Origin: Robiginitomaculum sp.
Lineage (GTDB): Bacteria > Pseudomonadota > Alphaproteobacteria > Caulobacterales > Maricaulaceae
Direction: 5' to 3'
NCBI GenBank assembly: GCA_002733805.1
Contig: NVXG01000035.1
Location: 1 to 64,000 of the forward strand
Length of the DNA stretch: 64,000 nt
Below the pieces are notes generated by a model, which saw only the letters and a program-made list of their open reading frames with translations, did no database searches and was not told where the DNA came from. A program made the translations under genes and the position numbers. Shown here one piece after another: positions 9,295-17,446 of this stretch. Position 1 is the first letter of the stretch. Every line of letters begins with the position of its first letter.

Positions 9295-10005
9295 ATGCCT
9301 TTCTTATTCGCTATGCTGCTTACAACCTTATTGCAGAATAGTTATCTACTTATCCCCGTTGAAGAGGACATGCTTGCTACCTTAGTTTATATGGCAACCA
9401 CCCACCTACAGGTTGCCGTCTGGGTAATAACGTTAGCAATGTACCTTCCTTATAAATTATTAATCTATAAATGCTCGTTAATGATTTACGGGCTATATGA
9501 TATCAATTTAGCATTAAGTATAATGTATTTAGATAGCCATCAATTACCGATGATGGTTAGCTTGTGCGCTGTATTTATCGTTTGGCTTTCGTTCGTATTT
9601 TTGAGAAGTTATACACGCCCAGACGATAAAATTAGTCTAGACTGTATTTACTACCTGAAACATAGGCCGGACTCTTTTCAAGATTTAGTTATGTCTTTGT
9701 TCGGATCACCTACGGGTGGTAATGCTGTGTATATGAATGGTATCGTTTACCATTTTCACAAAGGTATTATGAAGAGAACACAGTACTCAAAATTTAATAA
9801 CTCGATGCGGGCTAAATGGCAAATCGTAAAAGGAACCCCCACCACCGCATCGAAACTAAGACAATTAGAAATGATTGTTGGGAGACAATGGGCGTGGAAT
9901 CACAATTGCATAACGACGATTTACCCAATAGCGCGGTGGGGACATCCGCTAACCCTAAGCGGCGTCAGTCAGATGGCACGGGACTCTTTGAAGGAATCGA
10001 AATGA
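9295..10005 (+). CDS. Membrane protein of unknown function, possible lysis role
   Basis: 236 residues. The N-terminal ~105 residues contain about four hydrophobic segments, the last followed by LRSYTRPDDK. The rest is soluble and includes a VYMNGIVYHFHKG stretch. It lies between the tail genes and a probable lysis pair and overlaps the next ATG (ATGA). Holin-like or host-surface-modifying roles are possible. I do not recognise the family. Confidence 0.5.
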   Translation: MPFLFAMLLTTLLQNSYLLIPVEEDMLATLVYMATTHLQVAVWVITLAMYLPYKLLIYKCSLMIYGLYDINLALSIMYLDSHQLPMMVSLCAVFIVWLSFVFLRSYTRPDDKISLDCIYYLKHRPDSFQDLVMSLFGSPTGGNAVYMNGIVYHFHKGIMKRTQYSKFNNSMRAKWQIVKGTPTTASKLRQLEMIVGRQWAWNHNCITTIYPIARWGHPLTLSGVSQMARDSLKESK

Positions 10006-10430
10006 GCAACGAACTTGGGCCAATCTTTGAACGTTTAGGTGAACTCGGTGGGACTCTAAAAGCGGTTGACTCTAATCTCACCGAACTTAAAGAAGATCAC
10101 GCGGATATGCGTGCAAAACTCACTGACGTGGAAAAACATGTTTCATCACTAAACAGTGTAGAAAAGAAGTTAGGCCACCTCGGTATTAATTATTCTGAGG
10201 CTAACGACTTTCGAGATTTAATAGGTTGGGTTACTAAAAAACGAGATGCGGAAAAGAACAGAAACCAAATTATATTTAAAACGGTACTGACTGCGGGGGT
10301 ACTTGGTTTATGTGCTACCTTCGGCGGTTATTTTTACAACGGTCTTAAGGCGGATATAAATGCTAACAGTCAAGCGGTACACCAACCACCCGTTAATGGG
10401 AACCCTAGGGGAATTGTTTCTAAACAATGA
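10002..10430 (+). CDS. Coiled-coil protein with C-terminal membrane anchor (XhlA/DUF1515-like, putative holin accessory)
   Basis: 142 residues from ATG 10002, chosen because AAGGAATCG sits just upstream and the start overlaps the preceding stop. Residues ~5-60 form a heptad-rich coil (FERLGELGGTLKAVDSNLTE). One transmembrane helix lies at ~98-120 (VLTAGVLGLCATFGGYF). This layout (soluble coil plus one membrane span) matches haemolysin XhlA/DUF1515-like lysis accessories. It overlaps the next gene by 71 bp in another frame. Confidence 0.55.
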   Translation: MSNELGPIFERLGELGGTLKAVDSNLTELKEDHADMRAKLTDVEKHVSSLNSVEKKLGHLGINYSEANDFRDLIGWVTKKRDAEKNRNQIIFKTVLTAGVLGLCATFGGYFYNGLKADINANSQAVHQPPVNGNPRGIVSKQ

Positions 10431-10794
10431 CGCTATGGCTCAAACCGTAGAACAACCGAATAATGGTAACATGCCTTTTGCGTCTTGCGTCCCTGCAGGG
10501 TTGTACGAATTGGTTAACATCAATTCTCCACGTTACGGTGATACCGTTTGTTTATACAACCCCGATTTAAACGTAGTACTTGGGGAACGTGATCAGCGAA
10601 ACCGGTTAACTCGGTGGGGTTGTTTAGTTCATCCAGCTAACAAAGCTTCTCAGCTACAAGGTTGTATTGCATTGGGTGATGGGCTTGGGTTTTTGGACGG
10701 TGAATGGTGTGTTACAAATAGCCGAACAACCACAGAAAGATTAATGCCCTTGTTGCGAAAAGAAAAGTATGTTCTAATTAAAGACGTCGAATAA
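10360..10794 (+). CDS. DUF5675-like protein, candidate lysis protein
   Basis: 144 residues. Features typical of DUF5675: GTLGELFLNN near the N-terminus, CVPAGLYELVNINSPRYGDT, a LVHPANKASQLQGCIALG segment with a conserved His and Cys, then a C-terminal helix. The family is often annotated as lysis-related, without firm biochemistry. AAGGCGGATATAAATG gives a good RBS although the start is buried in the previous gene. It is the last gene before the terminator. No other endolysin-like protein is evident in the window. Confidence 0.55.
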   Translation: MLTVKRYTNHPLMGTLGELFLNNDAMAQTVEQPNNGNMPFASCVPAGLYELVNINSPRYGDTVCLYNPDLNVVLGERDQRNRLTRWGCLVHPANKASQLQGCIALGDGLGFLDGEWCVTNSRTTTERLMPLLRKEKYVLIKDVE

Positions 10795-10825
10795 CCACCC
10801 TCCAATTGGTTCCTACCCGACGAAT

Positions 10826-10853
10826 AAAAAGACCACTTATAAGTGGTCTTTTT
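10826..10853. terminator. Bidirectional intrinsic terminator
   Basis: A perfect palindrome of A5-GACCACTTAT-AAGTGGTC-T5, giving a GC-containing stem with A and T tracts on both sides. It lies between convergent units: the rightward tail/lysis operon (ends 10794) and the leftward operon (ends 10856). Confidence 0.9.
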
Positions 10854-10855
10854 AT

Positions 10856-11365
10856 TTATTTCGAAATACCCCGTCGTTTCTTGGCTAATAAATGTTGTAA
10901 GGTTTCTTCTTCGATTTTGTTTAACCCTGCGGGTGGAAAAACGGGGTCGGGTTCATTTTCATAATCGTAATAACTTTTTGCAATAACTTCCTGTTCAATT
11001 AATTCATGGTTGGTTTGTTCAGTGTGGTGAAACGTCATCCATATGGTATCTGAATGGGCATACCCAGCCCGTTTAGTTCCTGGTGGACTTATTAGAACTG
11101 CGGGGGCGGTAATTAATTTTTGCCCGTTCTCAGTCTCCACCGTTATTTTTCCTTTCGTAATCACATTGATACAACTATGACGGTGAATCTTACCCGTTAA
11201 CGTACAACCTTTAGGGATTAAAACCTCACGAGAATAAACCCCGTGGGCGTAATGGTGTTGGGTGTCAATCTCTACCTTTATTACATCGGGGGATTTTTCG
11301 AATGATTTTTCAAGGTCTTCTATGGTGCTACGGAACTCCTGGTTTACTAGCGTTTTGTCATTCAT
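10856..11365 (-). CDS. Cupin-fold protein
   Basis: 169 residues. The middle has a cupin arrangement: EVLIPKGCTLTGKIHRHSCI (motif 1-like with two His), GKITVETENGQ, and PGTKRAGYAHSDTIWMTFHH (motif 2-like with His). Cupins bind a metal in a small beta barrel; the substrate is unknown. It is the last gene of the leftward operon, after thymidylate synthase, from which it is separated by a 92-bp gap with a hairpin. Small cupins recur in siphophage genomes. Confidence 0.6.
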   Translation of the reverse strand: MNDKTLVNQEFRSTIEDLEKSFEKSPDVIKVEIDTQHHYAHGVYSREVLIPKGCTLTGKIHRHSCINVITKGKITVETENGQKLITAPAVLISPPGTKRAGYAHSDTIWMTFHHTEQTNHELIEQEVIAKSYYDYENEPDPVFPPAGLNKIEEETLQHLLAKKRRGISK

Positions 11366-11425
11366 GGTTTACCTATGTTATAGTTTAATCAGTTATTACC
11401 TTTGGTTGTAACTACCCGACAAATC

Positions 11426-11444
11426 GGCCCGCATTATGCGGGCC
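11426..11444 (-). terminator. GC-rich hairpin between thyA and the cupin gene
   Basis: An 8-bp perfect stem (GGCCCGCA / TGCGGGCC) with a TTA loop. On the leftward transcript it is followed by CGATTTGTC, a weak T tract, so it may reduce rather than stop readthrough. On the + strand the following TTTGTTGTT is slightly better. Confidence 0.55.
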
Positions 11445-11457
11445 TTTGTTGTTATGC

Positions 11458-12285
11458 TTATACAGCAAACGGGTATTTTATATGATTGTGATGGTCATAG
11501 TTCTTTAATTCAAAATCATCTACCGTTACCCAGGTTTCCAAGTCTTCTAAGGTTTTTATACGTGGATTAATTATAAGCGTAGGTAACGGCTTTGGTTTTC
11601 GTTTCACCTGTTCTAACAGCCCGTCGATTTGGTTTACGTAGATGTGTATGTCTACCATGAAATGATTAAACGTTCCCACCTTCAAACCAGTAATTTGAGC
11701 GATAACAGAAAGTAACCAAGAATAACCCGCGATATTAAAGGGAACCCCCAACGGAACATCACAACTACGTTGGTACATTGATAAACAAAGTTTCCCGTTA
11801 TCAATACTAAACTGATATAAAAGATGGCAAGGCGGTAACGCCATTTCAGCCATCTCGGCTGGGTTCCAATGGGTGACGATTTCGCGACGGGTATCAATTC
11901 CTTTTGATAAGTTTTCAACACAAGATTTTAATTGATCTATACCCCCTTTCCAACGTCGCGCCTGTACCCCATAAATACGGCCAAGGTCGTCAGTACCTTT
12001 CCGGTTTTCGTTCCCCGTCCATTGTTTATTCTTATTTGCGTTTGCATCCCAAACGGCAGAACCAAGTTGGCGGAACTGTTGAGCGCTATCATAACCACGA
12101 AGGAAACCTAACATTTCAGCCACAACAGATTTAAACGCTAAACGTTTTGTTGTAACGGCTGGAAAACCCTCGGCTAAATCGTATTGGCAGAAGTCGCCGA
12201 TATAGCCAATGGTATTTATACCTGTTCTGTTTTCTTTCAGTGAACCGCCCAAGGCCTTAAGGCATAAATCTAAATATTGTTTCAT
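11458..12285 (-). CDS. thyA: Thymidylate synthase
   Basis: 275 residues, the usual length of ThyA-type enzymes. It methylates dUMP to dTMP using methylene-tetrahydrofolate. The catalytic cysteine is visible in LPPCHLLYQF (about residue 153) with the dUMP-binding QRSCDVPLGVPFN block at ~172-184. RTGINTIG, TDDLGRIYG and HIYVNQIDG-like segments are present. The start is MKQYLDLC at 12285, overlapping the stop of the upstream gene by one base (TAATG), rather than the extension to 12300. It raises dTTP supply during replication. Confidence 0.95.
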   Translation of the reverse strand: MKQYLDLCLKALGGSLKENRTGINTIGYIGDFCQYDLAEGFPAVTTKRLAFKSVVAEMLGFLRGYDSAQQFRQLGSAVWDANANKNKQWTGNENRKGTDDLGRIYGVQARRWKGGIDQLKSCVENLSKGIDTRREIVTHWNPAEMAEMALPPCHLLYQFSIDNGKLCLSMYQRSCDVPLGVPFNIAGYSWLLSVIAQITGLKVGTFNHFMVDIHIYVNQIDGLLEQVKRKPKPLPTLIINPRIKTLEDLETWVTVDDFELKNYDHHNHIKYPFAV

Positions 12286-12782
12286 TATACGTATTCCCAA
12301 TGTATTACTTTTGAATCGAAGTCGGTGGATGACACGTGTTTGATATGAAACCCATTCGCGTTTGAGTACGCTATATTTTGCCTAACCACACCGTTTTCTA
12401 ATTTAACTTTACATAACACTATTAAAACATCTAGCGGAACTACAGGTTTATTATTTGCATACTCAACCCAGCTATATACCTTACCGACCCCCGCGAGGCA
12501 CTCCAATTCAGGTACGGGTTCGAATGCGTCCTCTGCCATCATGTTAAGTTCGCATTGCGCACAGGCAATGATTTCCATTAATACTTTTTTAGCGGAATGG
12601 CCTTTGCTCGTAAACCGTAATGCCTTTTTAACAATGTGTTCTAACATGTGGTTGCCGAGCTTATACGTTTTAAATATTCGAGCCGGATCAATCCGAAGAT
12701 TAACAAAACCTTGTTCGCACTCATCTTTTGTTAGCGGTCGTTTCCATTCAACGTTGTAGTGTTTGCTCACGTCATCAGTCAT
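12285..12782 (-). CDS. Conserved hypothetical phage protein
   Basis: 165 residues. The N-terminal two thirds are helical (WKRPLTKDECEQGF, LGNHMLEHIVKKALRF, VLMEIIACAQCELNMM). The last ~50 residues are beta-like and end HVSSTDFDSKVIHWEYV, a layout reminiscent of DUF551-type C-termini. I do not know its function. It is translationally coupled to thymidylate synthase downstream and overlaps the XRE gene upstream by 8 bp. Confidence 0.6.
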   Translation of the reverse strand: MTDDVSKHYNVEWKRPLTKDECEQGFVNLRIDPARIFKTYKLGNHMLEHIVKKALRFTSKGHSAKKVLMEIIACAQCELNMMAEDAFEPVPELECLAGVGKVYSWVEYANNKPVVPLDVLIVLCKVKLENGVVRQNIAYSNANGFHIKHVSSTDFDSKVIHWEYV

Positions 12783-13035
12783 CTTCGTATAAACCCTTTT
12801 TTCTAGACAATGTTATATTTGTTTCAAATCCCAATTCGCGGCGGATTCTAATTAATCGATCCAATGTAAATTTTTCGTGTATTTCCCGTTGTATTAATGA
12901 TATTTCACTTTGCGTTAAAACATCACATTCCTTCGCAATATCTTTTTGTGTATCACCAAGCTTATTCATTTCAATTCGAATTGATTTAACCACCTGGTTT
13001 TTCAACCGATTGATTGTTTTATTTCCTGTATTCAT
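12775..13035 (-). CDS. XRE-family (HTH_37-like) DNA-binding protein
   Basis: 86 residues. A helix-turn-helix is seen as TQKDIAKECDVLTQSEISLIQ followed by KFTLDRLIRIRRELGFE, the layout of HigA-like XRE proteins of the HTH_37 type. No toxin gene is adjacent, so an addiction role is unlikely; a transcription regulator is more probable. It overlaps both neighbours by a few bases in the leftward operon. Confidence 0.7.
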   Translation of the reverse strand: MNTGNKTINRLKNQVVKSIRIEMNKLGDTQKDIAKECDVLTQSEISLIQREIHEKFTLDRLIRIRRELGFETNITLSRKKGLYEDD

Positions 13036-13553
13036 TTAATTTTCCATTTGTTTTTATCGTTAGAGGTTTTCGTTGTACCGAAGTAATATTGCATAGCCCC
13101 AACCCATGCCGTGGTAATTGCACCGGATATGGGAAGGACTACGTTTAACGCGTTCTGTTCCAATCCCCCAAACGCTATAAGCAAAACAATCAATGAAACC
13201 ATTACGGACAACACCCCTGCAAGTATGGCGGGCATGTTATCCCCCGTTGCTATCTCACGTTTCCGTGCGTCGGATTTATCCTGCATAATTATTTGGTCGC
13301 GGGTGATACCGAGATTTTCCATCTCCAAAAGGAAAGACTGTTCTACTTCCTTTACCTTGTGTAAGTCCTCGGGCTTCGCACGCGCCATCATATCCTGCAG
13401 TACTTCTACTGGGGCGTCCTCGTCGCCAGTTAATGCCCCTGCCAGTGCCTTAAGGGCCATGCCGCCAAGGGGGTTACCTCCTGCCAGAACGGTACCTAAT
13501 ACCGGTGCCACACTGCCAACTAACGCTTTCCAGTCAAAACCTTTACTAGACAT
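13032..13553 (-). CDS. Holin-like protein (3-TM family, PF11351 type)
   Basis: 173 residues. FDWKALVGSVAPVLGTVLAGG at the N-terminus, a helical EVEQSFLLEMENLGITRDQ middle, KSDARKREIATGDNMP, then two C-terminal membrane helices (~110-130, ~135-155) and YYFGTTKTSNDK. This order is that of the 'holin of 3 TMs' family described for gene-transfer-agent release. GGAGAATAAAGGGTATG gives its RBS. Unusually for a lysis gene, it is in the leftward operon with metabolic genes. Confidence 0.75.
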   Translation of the reverse strand: MSSKGFDWKALVGSVAPVLGTVLAGGNPLGGMALKALAGALTGDEDAPVEVLQDMMARAKPEDLHKVKEVEQSFLLEMENLGITRDQIIMQDKSDARKREIATGDNMPAILAGVLSVMVSLIVLLIAFGGLEQNALNVVLPISGAITTAWVGAMQYYFGTTKTSNDKNKWKIK

Positions 13554-13619
13554 ACCCTTTATTCTCCATATTTCATTGATTTTAGACGTTTTAAAGCAAA
13601 ACTAAGGCTAGGGTAGCCC

Positions 13620-15299
13620 CTAACCCAAGTAAGCCGCTAAGGCGTCGTTAAACGAGCACTCATCATCTGTTTGAATTCCAGGTAAATTCTTAACATCAAC
13701 CCCACGGTCGACCCATTCCTGATGCTTGTCCCCTAGAACGTCCTGCATGACCCCACGTTTGCGAACCATTGAATCCAGTATTTGGGAATCCATAGAGTCG
13801 ATGGTTTCAAAATCGACATAGACCACGTTTTTATTTTGTCCGATGCGGTGCGCCCGATCTTCGCTTTGCAAACGATGTTCTAGGTTGAACGAGTTGGAAT
13901 AATACAAAACGTATTCCGCAGCCGTAAGCGTTATACCTATTCCCGCCGCCGCTTGGTTAGCAATGAAGAAACGAACCTTGGATTTTTTCGGCCAAAACTT
14001 TGTAGGGTCGTTTGGATCTCGTTCGATGTCCTGAAAAGAATCCACGGCGATTTGACGGTCTTCTTTGTCAGTTTTACCGTAGTAAGATACAACGGACTCT
14101 TTACCGAAAACCTCCGATACTTTTTCAACAATCATTTCTAGTTCGGCAGTGAAGCGAGACCAGATAATAACTTTTGCATCGTCGTGGATGTCGTCGAGAT
14201 ATTCCAACACCGATTTAATTCGGTTGTTGGTGCCTTCGAGTTCCATCATCTCAACGTTTTCTATTTGTTCGATCATTGGGCCGATTTCGGTCTCGTGAGT
14301 GATTTCTGTTATCCCTGTCGTAACAGGAACAAACCCCCCGAGTATTTGCTGTAACCGAACGATACGAACGATAGCCGCTTTTGCTGTAATCTCACCGGCT
14401 GCCAATTCAACCTTAAGATTTTCATCCATCCCTTTGTATAAACGCTTTTGTTCTGCGGACATTGTTAATTTTCTAGTAACAAAAATCTTTTCGGGTAAAT
14501 CCAAACAATCCCGTTTTAATACACGGGTGGAACACCCTGATATTTTACGGCGTAATTCATCTAAGTTTTTATAACTGTCGAGTACGTCGTATTCCTGGTT
14601 TGTGTTGTGGTTGTATTCCCTGTGGAATTCCCCGTAGTGATGTTTAAATGAGTGGAACGAGGGGAAGTATAAAATACCTGGATCTAAAAATTTATATTGC
14701 GAATATAAATCGAATGGGGATTGTGGGTTAGGTGTACCAGAAAGTATGGCGCGGTAATTCGACGCTTTACTTAACGCTAACGTGTTCTTTGTTATCTTTG
14801 CCCCTGGTGTTTTTATCCGTGAACTTTCGTCAACGATATGAAAACAACGGAACGAGTTAAGGAATTTTTTAGCGAGCTTATACGCCTTTCCGGTGACAGG
14901 TTGTTGGAGTGCTTCCACGTTCATCGACAGCACACGTAAACCAAAAACGTCAGGATCAAATAAACGTTCGATAGCTTCGCGTTGTTTTTTCTTAGGAGTA
15001 GACCCCTCCCAAGTTGCTGTGATTTGCATAGATGAGATAATGGGGCAGTGGATGGGGAACTCGTTATAGATCCAATTCCGGTGTACCCCGTTGGGTGCCT
15101 CAATAAAAACGGCATCAATCAAACCCTTACCGTAAAGATACGCTGCTTTGTCGATAGTGACCTTTGATTTCCCTGTTCCCTGTTCCATAAGATAAGCCCA
15201 AAATATGGCGTCTCTGCTTTCAAGAAAACAATCGTGTTGGTGCTGATAAGGTTCTGTTTTATAAACGTGATCTTCACACGTTAGTTCTTTTTTACTCAT
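13620..15299 (-). CDS. SNF2-type DNA helicase/translocase (SF2)
   Basis: 559 residues. Walker A is EQGTGKS (about 39-45), motif II is the variant DESS (157-160) followed by RIKT, motif III SGTPNP, and motif VI EDRAHRIGQ near 470. The order and the RAHRIGQ box are diagnostic of SNF2-like ATPases. It likely translocates on double-stranded DNA in replication or recombination. First gene of the leftward operon, reading out of the 15.3-15.7 kb control region. A weak hairpin follows in the 66-bp gap to the holin gene. Confidence 0.88.
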   Translation of the reverse strand: MSKKELTCEDHVYKTEPYQHQHDCFLESRDAIFWAYLMEQGTGKSKVTIDKAAYLYGKGLIDAVFIEAPNGVHRNWIYNEFPIHCPIISSMQITATWEGSTPKKKQREAIERLFDPDVFGLRVLSMNVEALQQPVTGKAYKLAKKFLNSFRCFHIVDESSRIKTPGAKITKNTLALSKASNYRAILSGTPNPQSPFDLYSQYKFLDPGILYFPSFHSFKHHYGEFHREYNHNTNQEYDVLDSYKNLDELRRKISGCSTRVLKRDCLDLPEKIFVTRKLTMSAEQKRLYKGMDENLKVELAAGEITAKAAIVRIVRLQQILGGFVPVTTGITEITHETEIGPMIEQIENVEMMELEGTNNRIKSVLEYLDDIHDDAKVIIWSRFTAELEMIVEKVSEVFGKESVVSYYGKTDKEDRQIAVDSFQDIERDPNDPTKFWPKKSKVRFFIANQAAAGIGITLTAAEYVLYYSNSFNLEHRLQSEDRAHRIGQNKNVVYVDFETIDSMDSQILDSMVRKRGVMQDVLGDKHQEWVDRGVDVKNLPGIQTDDECSFNDALAAYLG

Positions 15300-15379
15300 G
15301 TCTTACGTTGCCCGTTCTAAGTAGTTTCTGAGTTACCTATATTACCAAATAGTGATAATGGGCGCTAGCACACAAAAAG

Positions 15380-15408
15380 TTGACCTTTTAACGAAGGTGG
15401 TGTATTTA
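15380..15408 (+). promoter_or_regulatory. Sigma70-like promoter for the early rightward region
   Basis: TTGACC (15380-15385), 17-bp spacer, TATTTA (15403-15408). It lies in the 410-bp gene-free divergent region 15300-15709, 31 bp ahead of the 56-bp repeat. The leftward side holds an ATATTA (-10-like on the minus strand, 15339-15344) next to a TATCACTATTTGG-like site, but no matching -35. Confidence 0.6.
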
Positions 15409-15430
15409 CACACGCATTACGAGGATTAAA

Positions 15431-15605
15431 TATAATGTTGGAAAAACATTTTAAAATGTGCTATCACGTCAGGCGTCGACTAGGGTACATATTCCAAAAT
15501 GATTTAAAAAATATTCCTTAATTCAATTATCAAAAATTTGCCTCTTAATGGGTGCGTGAATACAGAAAGAAACCACCTTTGTAAAGAACTAACGTAACCT
15601 TTGTA
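15431..15605. repeat. Duplicated control element, copy 1 (56-bp perfect core 15439-15494)
   Basis: The core 15439-15494 is identical over 56 bases to 52952-53007. A TATAAT box (15431-15436) lies 2 bp upstream of the core, so a transcript could start within it. The core contains the 14-bp palindrome ACATTTTAAAATGT (15446-15459) and ends with GGGTACATATTC. ATGTGC and GTACAT inside it can pair (one G-U), and CTA/TAG inside them. Similarity to copy 2 continues, diverged, to about 15600 (for example CAATTATCAAAAAT). Function unknown: a leader RNA or a protein-binding element. Confidence 0.85.
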
Positions 15606-15623
15606 ACAATCGTAAATTAGGGG

Positions 15624-15651
15624 TTGCGCCGGTTAATGTTCCACGTATACT
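15624..15651 (+). promoter_or_regulatory. Sigma70-like promoter before the first early gene
   Basis: TTGCGC (15624-15629), 16-bp spacer, TATACT (15646-15651). The transcript would start near AGAAACCTAG, a decamer repeated at 15653-15662 and 15677-15686 and akin to the AGAAACGA leaders further on. The first gene begins at 15710 without a clear Shine-Dalgarno site. Confidence 0.55.
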
Positions 15652-15709
15652 TAGAAACCTAGCAACACAGAACACAAGAAACCTAGAAATCAAAATAAGC
15701 GAATTACAT

Positions 15710-16024
15710 ATGACAGTATTTATTGTTCAAGAACCAACCCGACAGGTGGCTGGTGTTCCCCGTCCTTCAATGGATCTATCACCCGCGCAAGAGTTCGGAG
15801 AGTTAGAGTTTATGCTACCTCCAGGGCCGGTAATGTTTAATCCTGTTCCTATGAAGGCACGACTTAAGGCCTCATTATCCAAGTTTTCAGATGACGATTA
15901 CCTTATGTGTATTGGTGACCCCACCGCTATGGTTTGGGCCGGTATCTACGCTGCCCAGGCGAATCATAACAACGTTAAAATGCTAAAATGGAATCGTTCC
16001 ACGCGGAAATACGTTATAGTATAG
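15710..16024 (+). CDS. Conserved early phage protein
   Basis: 104 residues: MDLSPAQEFGELEFMLPPGP, then KASLSKFSDDDYLMCIGDP and a C-terminal VKMLKWNRSTRKYVIV. This pattern recurs as a small early protein at the head of replication regions in pseudomonad-type siphophages, without known function. No membrane span or HTH is seen. Only a weak RBS. The next gene follows after 9 bp. Confidence 0.65.
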   Translation: MTVFIVQEPTRQVAGVPRPSMDLSPAQEFGELEFMLPPGPVMFNPVPMKARLKASLSKFSDDDYLMCIGDPTAMVWAGIYAAQANHNNVKMLKWNRSTRKYVIV

Positions 16025-16033
16025 GGGTAGGTT

Positions 16034-16579
16034 ATGATCGATTTTGAGGGTGATGCGGAAGAAACACAGCATATTGCCACACAAAAAGAGCTTAGCGCGG
16101 TATCTGATCTAACCGCTGAGCTACACACTATACAAGCCAGAATTGCCCGAGGTAGGGAAATATTGGCAGAATTAGAGAAAGCAGAGACCAAAATTCTCTG
16201 TGATTTACTCCCCGCCTCAATGAAAGAAGCAAACCTAAAAGCCTTTGAGATGCCCAATGGTATGGGAATTAGCGTCACTGATCACGTAGTGACCAGTATT
16301 AAGAAGGCAGATAAACCCGTTGCTTACGCTTGGTTAGGTAAAAACGGTTATGGATCTTTAGTCAAAACCAAATACACAATCGATTTTGGAATGGGCGAAC
16401 TCGAAAGAGCTGGCGAATTACAAAAGTTTCTAGATAAGGAAGGTTTTGATTATGGTAGTAAGCAGGACGTCCACGCAGGAACCTTGAAAAAGTTCGGTAA
16501 GGATGCTTTAGCCGCTGGTCTAGTGATGCCAGAACAAATCAAAATCACCACATTTCCTAAAGCTGAAATAAAAAAGTGA
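16034..16579 (+). CDS. Conserved early phage protein with coiled coil
   Basis: 181 residues. Residues ~18-60 form a coil (ELHTIQARIARGREILAELE); the rest is alpha/beta with AYAWLGKNGYGSLVKTKYTI and a helical tail. It is cotranscribed with the next gene and the primase, so a replication role is likely but unproven. RBS: GGGGTAGGTTATG. Confidence 0.6.
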   Translation: MIDFEGDAEETQHIATQKELSAVSDLTAELHTIQARIARGREILAELEKAETKILCDLLPASMKEANLKAFEMPNGMGISVTDHVVTSIKKADKPVAYAWLGKNGYGSLVKTKYTIDFGMGELERAGELQKFLDKEGFDYGSKQDVHAGTLKKFGKDALAAGLVMPEQIKITTFPKAEIKK

Positions 16580-16586
16580 GTTAAAA

Positions 16587-17393
16587 ATGTCTAAGAAAGA
16601 AATCAAAGCGTCAACAGATGAAAACCTCCCTATGATTTTTGATATGGAAGCGGATGCCGGTTCCGGTTTTGAAAATGTTGATGCGGATACTTTTATAGTT
16701 CCCCGAATTAGTATTATCCAAAGTAATTCCCCGCAAGTAAAAGACAGTAAGCCCGAGTACAACGCAGAAGCCCGCGAAGGTATGTTGCTTAACACAGCAA
16801 CTCAGGAACTTTACGACGGTAACGCGGGAATAGGCATTATTGTTTGTACCTTTAAACGTGCATTTCTTGAATGGATGCCTCGTGAAACTGGTGGTGGTTT
16901 GGCCGGTGTTCACACACCCGCAGATTATGGCCTACTAAACCGTGAGATTAGAGAGACGGACAAAGGTAATAAAGAATTTGTTGTTGGTACTGAAAACACC
17001 TTAGCCGATACCCGCGAACATGCCGTTATTGTTTTCGTAGAAGGTCAAAAACCGTTCCCTGCCTTAATGTCTTTTTCTTCTACTCAGATTAGTAAGTCAA
17101 AGCAAATCATGACTATCATGAACGGAATAGAAGTACAGGGAAAGAAAGGCCCGTTCCAACCACCTTTGTTTGCACACGAATGGCACCTAACCACTGTTAG
17201 CGAGTCAAACGCCAAAGGGGATTGGAAAGGCTACAAGTTCGCCCGATTAGGTATGGTCAGTGATGCTGGTAAATACAACATGGCTAAGGTCTTTTCTGAG
17301 CAAGTTAAGGAAGGTAACGTCGAGGCAGAAGGCGGTGAAGAAGGAAGCCAGCCGAAGGACGCGGATATTAACGGCGGTAAGCAACAATTCTAA
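16587..17393 (+). CDS. Conserved early protein, possibly DNA-binding (replication region)
   Basis: 268 residues. VDADTFIVPRISIIQSNSPQ, GIGIIVCTFKRAFLEWMP and a C-terminal Glu/Gly-rich tail are visible. The tail (about 240-268) is flexible and partly acidic, as in many single-strand-binding proteins, but the typical acidic DIPF-like end is absent. It is directly followed by a terminator and then the primase. Such proteins in this position are often guessed to bind single-stranded DNA; I cannot confirm it from sequence. Confidence 0.55.
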   Translation: MSKKEIKASTDENLPMIFDMEADAGSGFENVDADTFIVPRISIIQSNSPQVKDSKPEYNAEAREGMLLNTATQELYDGNAGIGIIVCTFKRAFLEWMPRETGGGLAGVHTPADYGLLNREIRETDKGNKEFVVGTENTLADTREHAVIVFVEGQKPFPALMSFSSTQISKSKQIMTIMNGIEVQGKKGPFQPPLFAHEWHLTTVSESNAKGDWKGYKFARLGMVSDAGKYNMAKVFSEQVKEGNVEAEGGEEGSQPKDADINGGKQQF

Positions 17394-17408
17394 AAAGTAG
17401 TTAATAAT

Positions 17409-17430
17409 AAAGGGGCCATAAGGCCCCTTT
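17409..17430 (+). terminator. Intrinsic terminator after the first early genes
   Basis: A perfect 9-bp stem (AAAGGGGCC / GGCCCCTTT) with an ATAA loop, followed by ATTTT. It separates 15710-17393 from the primase gene, which starts 17 bp further. Confidence 0.85.
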
Positions 17431-17446
17431 ATTTTCAAATAGAATA

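Noticed and set aside
13111-13605. 164-residue rightward frame opposite the holin-like gene
   Set aside because: Antisense to a recognisable family member with a good RBS.
15339-15358. Leftward promoter for the SNF2 operon at ATATTA and TATCACTATTTGG-like site
   Set aside because: The -10 and operator-like parts fit, but no acceptable -35 lies 16-18 bp upstream; left as a possibility only.
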